45,526 bases of DNA from Peptostreptococcaceae bacterium (GTDB taxonomy: Bacteria; Bacillota; Clostridia; Peptostreptococcales; Filifactoraceae): assembly GCA_030528605.1 (NCBI GenBank), contig JAUMYO010000010.1:1-45526 (forward strand). Reading direction: 5' to 3'. The position numbers and the translations under genes were made by a program. Shown one piece after another: positions 1 through 6,898 of the stretch. Every line of letters begins with the position of its first letter. Within the stretch, counting starts at the first letter, position 1. The notes beneath the pieces were generated by a model. That model was not told the DNA's origin, searched no databases, and saw nothing but the letters and a program-made list of their open reading frames with translations.

Positions 1-41
1 CTCTTTTTCTATCTCTATATCTATCTCTTTCTCTATCTCTC
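1..41. repeat. Pyrimidine-rich TCTATC-type microsatellite inside the replisome organizer linker
   Basis: Repeated units of tctatc and tctctatc fill the first 41 bases. On the minus strand they encode the Glu/Ile/Lys/Asp linker after the DNA-binding domain of the replisome organizer. Such a repeat may vary in copy number between strains without breaking the frame when units are multiples of three. Confidence 0.5.
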
Positions 42-471
42 CGTTGCAGTTTTGTTGCAAAAGGTTGCAAGGTGTTGCACCGTTGTTGCATTGCAACGCT
101 TTTTGCTCTCGTGATTTCCTTGAACACCTTGTGGAAGCTGTTTCTGAGCCTATAAGACTTGGTAGTTCTGTTAGAAAGTATTCATCATTTTCCATAATCA
201 CTTCCATTAAATTCTGTGCCACAAGATAGTTTACTGTAACCATTACATCATCTTCCGTTTCATCAATAGTTAATGCAAGTTCTTTTATAAAGTCGGTTTC
301 CACCCCATCATAATATAGTTTTCCACTATCTTTTAGGCTTAATAACAAGAGTTTGAGGTAGATAATTGTGTAAGTATCTCCTCCGGATATTCTCCTTAAC
401 CTTTTTATCCTCTTGTCTATAAAGAAATCTTCTTTCAGTTTTAGCCAATAATATCTTCTGTTTTCTGCCAT
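1..471 (-). CDS. Phage/plasmid replisome organizer, N-terminal part (runs off the left edge)
   Basis: The frame is open from an ATG at 471 to base 1, giving 157 codons with no stop, so the C-terminal part lies outside the window. The protein begins MAENRRYYWLKLKEDFF and continues with a winged-helix-like segment (residues about 5-105), the pattern of the phage replisome organizer N-terminal domain (Phage_rep_org_N) that loads the replication machinery on phages and Gram-positive mobile elements. It is followed by a Cys/Asn/Gln-rich stretch and then an acidic/basic low-complexity linker of alternating Glu, Ile, Lys and Asp (residues about 143-157). The start directly abuts the stop of a 29-codon frame upstream (TAA then ATG), implying translational coupling. 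With the relaxase downstream of base 1671 it marks this stretch as a mobile element. Family assignment is by motif memory, not a search. Confidence 0.72.
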   Translation of the reverse strand, partial: MAENRRYYWLKLKEDFFIDKRIKRLRRISGGDTYTIIYLKLLLLSLKDSGKLYYDGVETDFIKELALTIDETEDDVMVTVNYLVAQNLMEVIMENDEYFLTELPSLIGSETASTRCSRKSREQKALQCNNGATPCNLLQQNCNGEIEKEIDIEIEKE

Positions 472-561
472 TTATTCTTCCCTTTCTTCCAATAAAAAAG
501 ACGATAGATGTTTACTTCTACCGCCCTTTCGTAAATTTTTATGTTTGTTTCGTGTTTCCAT
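472..561 (-). CDS. Small basic hypothetical protein (29 aa) coupled to the replisome organizer
   Basis: An ATG at 561 lies 1 base after the stop of the ORF6N gene and the frame closes with TAA at 474-472, immediately before the next ATG. The product, METRNKHKNLRKGGRSKH then a short tail ending EEREE, is very basic in its first half and acidic at its end. No classical ribosome binding site is visible, so translation would depend on coupling to the upstream gene. I do not recognise a family. The exact packing stop-start-stop-start of three genes is the only argument that it is real; it may simply be a spacer. Confidence 0.35.
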   Translation of the reverse strand: METRNKHKNLRKGGRSKHLSSFLLEEREE

Positions 562-562
562 A

Positions 563-1558
563 TTAGACTTTTAAGTCTTTATTGCTTAATATTCCGCTAA
601 ACATCATATGATACATATCTTTCGATGATTCTTCTATCTTGGTAATACTTGATATTTTATTTCCTGCATCCTTTGATGAAGCTCCACAAAGATAAAAGGC
701 TTCATGCTCTGTTCCATAGTCTATTGCAATGTATCTATCGTGATATTTTTTCCCGGCTATCTTCAGTTTCAAGTTGATCGTGGGATAGCCTTTTCTAAAA
801 TCATCTAAAATATTTTTTGTGAGCATATCCTTATTTTTAACATTATCGCTAAAAACTATAATTTGGGTATTATCCCTTGCGGCTCTTAAAAGTTCCAATG
901 TTTTAAGTCCAATATAGTTGTCTATGACATAAATGCTTTTCTTTGCTGACTTATATATTTTCGTGTAGGCAACATCTGCCTCTATCTTATCTCCATTCAT
1001 CAAGAGAAAATGTTTGTATGTGTCCGGGTCTATAAAATGATCCATAACTTTCTTCAAATCTTCTTTTGTAGCTAAGGTATTCACCTTGCTATCGAGTCTT
1101 GCTATATCACTTGTATTTTGGTTTGTTTGAATTGCTATTTGAACAAATTCCTTTGAACCGATAAAATCTTGATTTTCGATAATAAAGTCTTTCATCTGCT
1201 TAAACATTCGTATTAAAGCCTTGCTTTGTTTCACTGCAAGTTCTCCCCTTAATACAGTCATTAGCATATATATTCCCTGTTCTGTAAACGCATACGGTAG
1301 TTTTCTACGCCCGCCCCAACTTGATGTCGATTTTTTCGATATCAAGTTTTCAAACTCTGACTTCGTTAACTGAAACATAAAATCATCATCAAATTTCTCC
1401 GAATTATTTTTTACTTGTTCATTAAATCTTGTCGTTGTATATCCATAAATTTCAGCAAGTTCAAAATCAAGCATAACCTTTTGACCTCTTATATCATAAA
1501 TCCTACTCTTTATAGTATCTTCTTCGATTACTACAATTTCATTATCTTGTTTTGCCAC
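563..1558 (-). CDS. ORF6N (KilA-N-like) DNA-binding domain protein with C-terminal phospholipase-D-like domain
   Basis: The N-terminal half carries an ORF6N domain (about residues 18-120), with the typical run IYDIRGQKVMLDFELAEIYG and, later, the motif AFTEQGIYML shared by phage antirepressors. The C-terminal half (about residues 185-330) resembles the HKD/PLD fold seen in nucleases: a predicted strand IYVIDNYIG, a conserved KKYHDRYIAID segment with His and Asp, and a final FYLCGASSKDAG motif. The most likely start is the GTG at 1558, 7 bases after a strong GGAGGTG; the ATG ten codons earlier (1588) lacks a ribosome binding site. ORF6N proteins usually regulate phage or element gene expression; a PLD-like tail could add nuclease activity or just a binding fold. 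The gene is AT-rich like the rest of the element. Confidence 0.72.
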   Translation of the reverse strand: MAKQDNEIVVIEEDTIKSRIYDIRGQKVMLDFELAEIYGYTTTRFNEQVKNNSEKFDDDFMFQLTKSEFENLISKKSTSSWGGRRKLPYAFTEQGIYMLMTVLRGELAVKQSKALIRMFKQMKDFIIENQDFIGSKEFVQIAIQTNQNTSDIARLDSKVNTLATKEDLKKVMDHFIDPDTYKHFLLMNGDKIEADVAYTKIYKSAKKSIYVIDNYIGLKTLELLRAARDNTQIIVFSDNVKNKDMLTKNILDDFRKGYPTINLKLKIAGKKYHDRYIAIDYGTEHEAFYLCGASSKDAGNKISSITKIEESSKDMYHMMFSGILSNKDLKV

Positions 1559-1670
1559 ACAATACACCTCCAATATCTTTTTTATCATAATCAGCTTACA
1601 GACTATACGTTCATTTTATCTTCAAAATTTTAATTTCATCCTGCATTATACCAAAAATATCACTTCTTTT

Positions 1671-3371
1671 CTATCTCTCTGTTTCTTTTGACTTTGTACC
1701 TTTGTTCTTGTAATGCTCTTTAATCCATGCTTTTTGCTGATCTTCTTTTCTGATTTGCTTTTGGAATTCCTCTATTGCCATTTTAACACTTGGCTTTTCT
1801 CCTCTTGCTATAGCTTTTTTATAGGCTATTTCTATCTCCATATTTATATCTATTCCAAAATTCTTATTTACTTCATCTACTACATATTTGATATGTTTTA
1901 TTTGACTGATTTCATCTTTTATAAATTTTTGGTTGAAAGTAAGATGATTTATATCTGTCTGTAAGGCTATCTTTTCTTTTTCCCATTTCTTTGTTTCTAT
2001 CTTCTCACTTCCGCTTAATTTTTTTAGAATAGATTTTGCCCTGATATATTTATCAATTTCTTCTTTATGAGAATTGTAATATTCTTCTTTGCTTGCACCT
2101 GCTATTTTACTGAAGATAGAATTATCCGCTCCCTTGTATCTATCATAGACGGTTTTATTTTCTCTTATGATTTCAGCCTGTTTGATTAGGGTTTCTATGT
2201 TTTTAATTTGCTTGTTACAATCTGTTATTCTTTCCTTATTTTCTTTCAGTCTTGTAGTTACTTCCTCTTTTTTACCCTGTATATCTAAAATTGTTTTTAA
2301 GTTATTCCTGCTCATATAGGATAAGGTGTGCATATACTTTTTAGAATCAAACTGTTCTTTTCTCATTCTGCTATCATAACTTAAATTTTTAGATAGTTCT
2401 TTTTGAATGTTATAGTAGGTTTCAAGATAGGAATAGACATCAAAAAGGTCCGGAGTTAAGTTATACTCTTCTTGTTTTTCTTTGGAAAATCCTTTCAACA
2501 AGCCTTTTACCATAGTTACCAAACTTAAAATCCAACTGCTTATTTCTGCCATTTCTTCTTTTAGTTTTTTTAACTCTGTATTTAAAGCTATGATTTTTCG
2601 GTTTTGATTTCCTCTTTCTGTCTGTATTCCTTTTTTCTCCATCTGATAGCTTGCTGTTCCCAAATGAACTTGCGGGAGTTCTTCTCTTCCTTGTTCTTCA
2701 AAGGTGCGTGGGTCGATTCTTTTATTTATGTTATTTTTTGCTAAATACTCATTTGCTTTCTTTGAAAAGTTCTCCCTCCATTCTTTCGCTTTATCAGGCT
2801 CGTTCCAATCATTTAAGTTTACTTTTCTTGATTTGTAGTTTCCGCTTTTCAGTTTTATCTTTTCTCCGTTTTCATCAAGGATATATTCTTTTCTGCATTT
2901 CGGTTTCCAGTTTCCTTCACGATCCATTTCTCTAAGGGTAAGTAAGATATGAGCATGAGGTTGTTCTTGATTGTCGCTTGCCTTCTTATTATGAATATTA
3001 CAATCTGCTATCATCCCTTTAGATGTAAAGTTTTCTTCTATAAACTCACTGATGAGGTTTATCCTATCTTCTTCACTTAATTCTCTTGGGAGTGCAAAGA
3101 GCATATTTCTTGCCAGTTGTGAGTTTTTACTTTTCTCTATCTCTTCTACACTGTTCCACAAGTATTCCCTATCAGAAAATTTTTTAGGGACATGTTCCGG
3201 AAGAAATATTTTTGAAAATACAAGATCATCTATTTTAGAGTAATCCTCTAATTTCCCATATCTATTATCTCTTAATCTATCTCTCGCATTATATGCAGCT
3301 TTAGGGATAACTTTCCCTCCACCTGTTCTTGTAACAATATCTACATGGGTATGCAAACTTTTGATTTCCAT
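1671..3371 (-). CDS. mobL: MobA/MobL family relaxase
   Basis: This 566-residue protein is a conjugative or mobilization relaxase, which nicks one strand at oriT and stays bound to the 5' end. The N-terminal third (residues about 1-230) holds the family signatures: HTHVDIVTRTGGGKVIPKAA with the AAYNARD segment, a catalytic-region stretch LARNMLFALPRELS, and the metal-binding triad-like motif QPHAHILLTLRE (HxH). The remaining two thirds are mostly charged coiled coil (about 260-540), which commonly mediates multimerisation or contact with a coupling protein. The ATG at 3371 is preferred because AAAGGAG lies 9 bases upstream; an ATG at 3416 would add 15 residues. The candidate oriT lies immediately upstream. 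No type IV secretion genes are visible, so the element is either mobilizable or its transfer genes lie left of the window. Confidence 0.85.
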   Translation of the reverse strand: MEIKSLHTHVDIVTRTGGGKVIPKAAYNARDRLRDNRYGKLEDYSKIDDLVFSKIFLPEHVPKKFSDREYLWNSVEEIEKSKNSQLARNMLFALPRELSEEDRINLISEFIEENFTSKGMIADCNIHNKKASDNQEQPHAHILLTLREMDREGNWKPKCRKEYILDENGEKIKLKSGNYKSRKVNLNDWNEPDKAKEWRENFSKKANEYLAKNNINKRIDPRTFEEQGREELPQVHLGTASYQMEKKGIQTERGNQNRKIIALNTELKKLKEEMAEISSWILSLVTMVKGLLKGFSKEKQEEYNLTPDLFDVYSYLETYYNIQKELSKNLSYDSRMRKEQFDSKKYMHTLSYMSRNNLKTILDIQGKKEEVTTRLKENKERITDCNKQIKNIETLIKQAEIIRENKTVYDRYKGADNSIFSKIAGASKEEYYNSHKEEIDKYIRAKSILKKLSGSEKIETKKWEKEKIALQTDINHLTFNQKFIKDEISQIKHIKYVVDEVNKNFGIDINMEIEIAYKKAIARGEKPSVKMAIEEFQKQIRKEDQQKAWIKEHYKNKGTKSKETER

Positions 3372-3535
3372 TCTTTTCCGCTCCTTTCGACTTACGATTT
3401 TTGTATTTTCGGGCATAAGAAAAGCAGATAGATTTTTCTTGATTTTTTTCTATCTGCCAATCTTTATCCAATATCTAATTTTTATATTTTAATATCCTAA
3501 TGATGAAAGCTATCTTTACTCCCTTTTTCAAAGGG

Positions 3536-3660
3536 CGCAAAGATACACCGTTTGACTACGGTGCTTTGCGTTCCTGCGGAAAGCTATACGCTCCGCTAAG
3601 GAAACAAAAACGCTAAAGCATTTTTATTTGTTCAAGGGGGCTACTCCCCCTTAAACCCCT
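3536..3660. other. Candidate origin of transfer (oriT)
   Basis: The 371-base gap between the relaxase and its small partner contains two prominent hairpins. The first has arms cgcaaag (3536-3542) plus caccg (3546-3550) against cggtg (3559-3563) plus ctttgcg (3564-3570), with a 3-base bulge. The second has arms aaggggg (3634-3640) and ccccctt (3646-3652) with a 5-base loop and is followed by aaacccct. A G/C-rich hairpin next to a relaxase start is the usual arrangement of MobL/MobQ-type origins. The nic site itself cannot be placed. Confidence 0.45.
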
Positions 3661-3787
3661 GTGGACTTTGTTTTTTGTAGATTTTTCAAATCAACAAAAA
3701 AGCAAAGTGTTTCTCTTCTTTTCACTTTGCACCATCCATTTTCGTATTTAGTTTTCCTAAAATCCACCTATCTAATCTATTATCTTT

Positions 3788-4198
3788 TTAGTCTTCACTT
3801 TCTAAAAAGTTATCTTCCCTATCTTCATCAAAGTTTTCCTCTTTCAGTTTGTCAGCATTATCCTTTTTATCATCAGGATTTTCTGTTTCTTTCCTATCCA
3901 GTCCTCTATCTTTCAAGTGAATTTCTGTAAGTTCCTTTAGCTTTTCTCTGTTCCTGTTATCTGATAGTACATAGTCTAAAAAGGTATAAATTAAATCGTT
4001 ATTCGTTTCTTCCTGCATACCTGTAATTTCTCTTTCAAAGGCTTCAAACACTCCACCTTTTTTGATTTTTCTTTGCGTCTCAGCTTTTCTTTTTAATTTG
4101 TTTTTCTTTTGATTAAGCAACTTCATTTTATTTTGTGCCTTTTCTATTTTGTCCGCTTCTTTCTCTATCTGTTCCATTACTTTTTCTAATTCTTTCAT
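3788..4198 (-). CDS. Mobilization accessory coiled-coil protein (hypothetical)
   Basis: The 136-residue product is almost entirely charged helix: MKELEKVMEQIEKEADKIEK leads into a Lys-rich segment, then a short less charged core around residues 50-75 (GVFEAFEREITGMQEETNND), and ends in a strongly acidic tail. Proteins of this kind sit upstream of MobL relaxases in Gram-positive elements and are thought to help relaxosome assembly, like MobC, but I see no ribbon-helix-helix motif that would prove DNA binding. The start has GAGGT 7-8 bases upstream, and a TATAAT-like box lies just before it. The candidate oriT follows downstream, so the two mobilization genes flank the origin. Confidence 0.6.
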   Translation of the reverse strand: MKELEKVMEQIEKEADKIEKAQNKMKLLNQKKNKLKRKAETQRKIKKGGVFEAFEREITGMQEETNNDLIYTFLDYVLSDNRNREKLKELTEIHLKDRGLDRKETENPDDKKDNADKLKEENFDEDREDNFLESED

Positions 4199-4252
4199 TG
4201 TAATTACCTCATATTATATCAATTCTATAAAATATATTATGTTTTTATGGAT

Positions 4253-4302
4253 TTATAAAAAAATATGAGTTAGGATTTCAATTTACCCTAACTCATATTT
4301 TA
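4253..4302 (-). terminator. Strong intrinsic terminator after the secreted-protein cassette
   Basis: Fourteen-base arms (4261-4274 and 4287-4300, aaatatgagttagg and its complement) flank a 12-base loop. Read on the minus strand the stem runs into seven Ts. It lies between the stop of the 66-residue membrane protein and the start of the mobilization accessory gene. The stem is A/T-flanked on both sides, so it may also work in the plus direction. Confidence 0.8.
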
Positions 4303-4323
4303 TCAAGCTTTCAATAACACTAT

Positions 4324-4524
4324 CTAATCTTTACTTTTATATACTATAGAGAAAAATAGAATTGATATAGCAATTAATGATATTGACAAAGGTAACGCTC
4401 TAGCCATTAATGCTTCTGCAATATAATCACCATATAAACAAATATATACTAAATATAAAGTGATTAACGAAAAGCTTATTCCCAAACAGCATTTACAAAT
4501 ATAATCGACCTTTCTCATAAGCAT
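4324..4524 (-). CDS. Small two-helix membrane protein (66 aa)
   Basis: Two hydrophobic segments are visible, about residues 14-31 (LGISFSLITLYLVYICLY) and 41-60 (ALPLSISLIAISILFFSIVY), separated by a short loop with Asp and Glu. There is a Cys pair near the N terminus. The ATG lies 3 bases after the stop of the secreted-protein gene, so the two are almost certainly co-transcribed and probably coupled. No family is recognised. Small two-helix proteins beside a secreted protein are often immunity or export partners, but nothing in the sequence proves that here; it is an inference from position only. Confidence 0.6.
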   Translation of the reverse strand: MLMRKVDYICKCCLGISFSLITLYLVYICLYGDYIAEALMARALPLSISLIAISILFFSIVYKSKD

Positions 4525-4526
4525 AT

Positions 4527-5156
4527 CTAATGATCTTCAGAGTAGCTACGAATAGCTGGCTCATCTACACTAACATAATATGTTTTAGTCCATAGAACAC
4601 CATCCCAATTACTTCTATGCTCTTGTACAACTTTTACTGAATGTCTATGTGTGCCTTTTTGATAATAAAAATCTCTCGTTCTAGCACTACCCTCTGGACC
4701 AGAAAAAGATACTTTCTCAGAAACGGTTTTGCTACCAGAAGCGCTTATACCAAATGCTTTAAATATGGATTTTTTAGCTTCACTTGGAAAATTTCCACTT
4801 ATATTACCAGATATAGTAGCTGTTATTGTTCTTGAGCTCTCATAACTAGCTCCTTTCGCAATGCTTATTATAAAATATGGGTTTGATAACCAGTTCCATT
4901 TGGATGTTATTCCCTGATCATATACAGTATAAGTGTCATATTCTCTATAGTTATCTCTTAACATAGTTTCTTGTGTATCAATGGAGTCAAACGATCCCAA
5001 ATAAACTTCATCAACTCCATTATACTCGAATGATTCATATTGCATCATATTCATATCGTTTGTATTTTCTTGTGCAAATACACCAGTAGGAAATACCATT
5101 GATGTTACTAACATCGTTATTGCCAACATTGTAATAAACGTTTTCTTTTTTAACAT
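4527..5156 (-). CDS. Secreted hypothetical protein with signal peptide (209 aa)
   Basis: The first 28 residues form a classical Sec signal peptide: MLKKKTF, a hydrophobic core of about 16 residues, and a VFA-Q cleavage site. The mature protein has an acidic start, then a beta-rich domain (about residues 75-195) with alternating Ser/Thr/Gly strands such as TITATISGNISGNF and ASGSKTVSEKVSFSGPEG, an aromatic segment RDFYYQKGTHRHSVKVV, and WTKTYYVSVDEPA near the end. It has no cysteines in the mature part. I have seen similar small secreted proteins in Firmicutes accessory regions but cannot give a function; the strand pattern is loosely like beta-pore-forming or bacteriocin-type proteins, which is speculation. 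The start follows AAGTGAG, and the gene sits between a tiny peptide frame and a small membrane protein. Confidence 0.65.
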   Translation of the reverse strand: MLKKKTFITMLAITMLVTSMVFPTGVFAQENTNDMNMMQYESFEYNGVDEVYLGSFDSIDTQETMLRDNYREYDTYTVYDQGITSKWNWLSNPYFIISIAKGASYESSRTITATISGNISGNFPSEAKKSIFKAFGISASGSKTVSEKVSFSGPEGSARTRDFYYQKGTHRHSVKVVQEHRSNWDGVLWTKTYYVSVDEPAIRSYSEDH

Positions 5157-5197
5157 TTCACTTATCTCACTTTACTTTCGAATTAATTTTAAAAATA

Positions 5198-5257
5198 CTA
5201 ACCACATAAAGTTAAGGTATCTCCATTTTTATACCTTTGAGGATTTTTATAATTCAT
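5198..5257 (-). CDS. Candidate 19-residue peptide with a strong ribosome binding site
   Basis: An ATG at 5257 is preceded by AGGGGGTGAGG at 4 bases, one of the best ribosome binding sites in this element. The frame MNYKNPQRYKNGDTLTLCG closes with TAG at 5200-5198. It lies between the XRE regulator and the secreted protein, on the same strand. The peptide is polar and basic with a single Cys next to a C-terminal Gly and lacks a signal sequence. It could be a leader peptide that tunes the downstream gene, a small secreted or modified peptide, or a chance frame. Confidence 0.42.
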   Translation of the reverse strand: MNYKNPQRYKNGDTLTLCG

Positions 5258-5299
5258 AAACCTCACCCCCTCATATCTTCAAATCAATATCATAACTAA

Positions 5300-5527
5300 T
5301 TAACTAGAACAACATGAACATCTATACATACCAGTACCATCTAAATCAAAAATCTTATATATACAAACACATAAAGCATTTGCTATATCATTCGCTATCT
5401 TTAGAGTTGGAATAGTCTTTCCGGTTTCTATTTTATTTATACTTATTCTTGATATTCCTATTTTCTTACCCAATCTATGTTGAGATAAGCCCAACGGCTT
5501 TCTATATTCTTCAATTCTATTATTCAA
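5300..5527 (-). CDS. Cro/CI-type (XRE) transcriptional regulator with Cys-rich tail (75 aa)
   Basis: Residues 1-60 form a complete helix-turn-helix of the XRE family: LSQHRLGKKIGISRISINKIETGKTIP is followed by LKIANDIANAL. The last ten residues are MYRCSCCSS plus its neighbours, so three cysteines sit close together and could bind metal or sense redox state. The start codon is TTG at 5527, chosen because AAAGGGTGAG lies just upstream and no ATG is available. It has a near-perfect own promoter (5557-5585). As first gene of the small cassette it probably regulates the 19-residue peptide and the secreted protein downstream. Confidence 0.75.
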   Translation of the reverse strand: MNNRIEEYRKPLGLSQHRLGKKIGISRISINKIETGKTIPTLKIANDIANALCVCIYKIFDLDGTGMYRCSCCSS

Positions 5528-5556
5528 AATCTCACCCTTTCCATTTGGTTAATTTA

Positions 5557-5585
5557 AGTTTACCATAGCCGTTTCTGTTTGTCAA
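5557..5585 (-). promoter_or_regulatory. Sigma-70-type promoter of the small XRE regulator cassette
   Basis: On the minus strand TTGACA (5585-5580), a 17-base spacer and TAAACT (5562-5557) form a promoter about 30 bases before the TTG start of the regulator. Confidence 0.75.
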
Positions 5586-5850
5586 TAGTTTTCGTTAGCA
5601 CTTCTGAATTTTTTCGTCGGTTACTCCTGATATAGTTCCTGCCCCCGAATCTCACAACGACGTTTCGTTCTACTTGGCAGGCTCTTTTCTCAGATTTAGA
5701 AAGTCATCGCCTACTTCCCCATAGATACATATCCTTACAGACCGCTCATTCAATTGTCAAAGAGCAATTTTCTTTATGTCTGTATGATATTGTATTTTTG
5801 CTATTCTTCCCGTATGTCCTAAATCTTGGAATATCTGTTTTTGTCCCCAC
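5586..5850. other. Gene-free segment between divergent regulators, function unknown
   Basis: About 265 bases without a convincing reading frame. It contains a short partial inverted repeat (acgacgtttcgt, about 5655-5666) and blocks of mixed composition less AT-rich than the neighbouring element genes. It could be a structured RNA, a relic of a lost gene or part of the element's maintenance region; I could not match it to a known RNA. Confidence 0.3.
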
Positions 5851-5851
5851 T

Positions 5852-5883
5852 TTTCCACAATTGTGGAAATGGTATGGTATAAT
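5852..5883 (+). promoter_or_regulatory. Extended -10 promoter with perfect 18-base palindromic operator
   Basis: The sequence tttccacaattgtggaaa (5852-5869) is its own reverse complement. It ends 8 bases before TATAAT (5878-5883), which carries the extended TGG just upstream; there is no good -35 box, whose place is taken by the palindrome. A repressor bound here would block the promoter, and the XRE regulator starting at 5923 is the natural candidate for autoregulation. Confidence 0.75.
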
Positions 5884-5922
5884 ATCTATTATGAATATTT
5901 TATATCAAGGAGGTTATCCGTT

Positions 5923-6735
5923 ATGAAGTGTAAAATAACCTTACAGGAACGCTTAAAAGATTTAAGAGTTGCTCATAATTTGAATTTAGAGGAATTAGCT
6001 AAACTAACAGGTATTTCAAAATCTGCTTTAGGCAACTATGAAAATGATGATTACAAAGAAATAAATCATGGTAATTTAGTTACACTTGCACAGTTTTATA
6101 AGGTATCTACCGACTATTTACTTTGTCTTACAGAAAATAAAAATCACCCAAATACAGATTTAACTAATCTACACTTGAGTGATGATATGATTGATTTATT
6201 GCTAAGTGGTTCTATCAATAACCGCTTACTTTGCGAAATTGCTACACATGATAAGTTTAGGGAGCTTATGGCTGATACGGAGATTTTTGTTGACGGTGTT
6301 GCCACTAAACGATTTAACGACTTAAATTCTTCTCTTGAAACTGTAAGAGCTGAAATCATAAACCAAAATCCCAATGTATCTAATGACCATACTTTGAGAA
6401 CTCTATCAGCTGCCCAAGTAGATGAAGAAGATTTCTTTTGTCATATTACTCATAAAACATGGGATACTATTCTAAAAGATATTCGTAAAAATCATGAACA
6501 TGATATTGATAGTATCGCCGATAACAATGAAAATGTCTTGTCCGTTCAGAAAGTTCGTCAAATCATGAAGTCTTCCGGAAAGAACATTGATAAATATATT
6601 GAGGTTTTTTGTTCTTCCATGGGAATAAAATATGAAAGGTTATCTGAAAGCGAAAAGGAGTGTTTTAGAAAAATACTTAAAAAATCTCCTTCCATAAAAA
6701 AATCAGGCATCAGCTTTAGGAAAAGAAAAAGGTAG
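5923..6735 (+). CDS. XRE-family transcriptional regulator of the mobile element (270 aa)
   Basis: Residues about 6-68 form a Cro/CI-like helix-turn-helix (LQERLKDLRVAHNLNLEELA, then TGISKSALGNYEN and a LAQFYKVSTDYLL motif). The rest (about 80-270) is a long helical C-terminal region without recognised enzymatic motif, ending in a very basic KKSGISFRKRKR tail. Regulators of this shape are common in integrative and mobilizable elements of Clostridia. The ATG at 5923 is chosen because AGGAGG lies 7 bases upstream; an in-frame ATG at 5863 lies inside the promoter. It is the only plus-strand gene of the left element and sits at its right border, facing the chromosome. Confidence 0.8.
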   Translation: MKCKITLQERLKDLRVAHNLNLEELAKLTGISKSALGNYENDDYKEINHGNLVTLAQFYKVSTDYLLCLTENKNHPNTDLTNLHLSDDMIDLLLSGSINNRLLCEIATHDKFRELMADTEIFVDGVATKRFNDLNSSLETVRAEIINQNPNVSNDHTLRTLSAAQVDEEDFFCHITHKTWDTILKDIRKNHEHDIDSIADNNENVLSVQKVRQIMKSSGKNIDKYIEVFCSSMGIKYERLSESEKECFRKILKKSPSIKKSGISFRKRKR

Positions 6736-6810
6736 TCCCAATATTTTAATCTGTGTATTTTGTTTTAACAATCGTAAGTAGGCTTGATAATTTGTATTTT
6801 ATATTTGAGG

Positions 6811-6876
6811 TTATTCTATATTGGAATAACTTCTCTTATAGAATACAACATCCTGTGTCAGTGTTAGCTTTTTCAT
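6811..6876 (-). CDS. Possible 21-residue peptide or remnant at the element/chromosome border
   Basis: An ATG at 6876 is preceded by GAAAGGAAAAGA and opens MKKLTLTQDVVFYKRSYSNI, closing at 6811 on a small hairpin (arms gttattc and gaataac). It could be the surviving start of a larger gene cut at the insertion border. AT-rich composition links it to the mobile element, and the GATC-rich host sequence begins at about 6900. Confidence 0.25.
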   Translation of the reverse strand: MKKLTLTQDVVFYKRSYSNIE

Positions 6877-6898
6877 ACTCTTTTCCTTTCTAAAAACT

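Noticed and set aside
5586-5850. Group II intron or other intron remnant
   Set aside because: No reverse transcriptase, no recognisable domain V and no proper 5' boundary could be seen.
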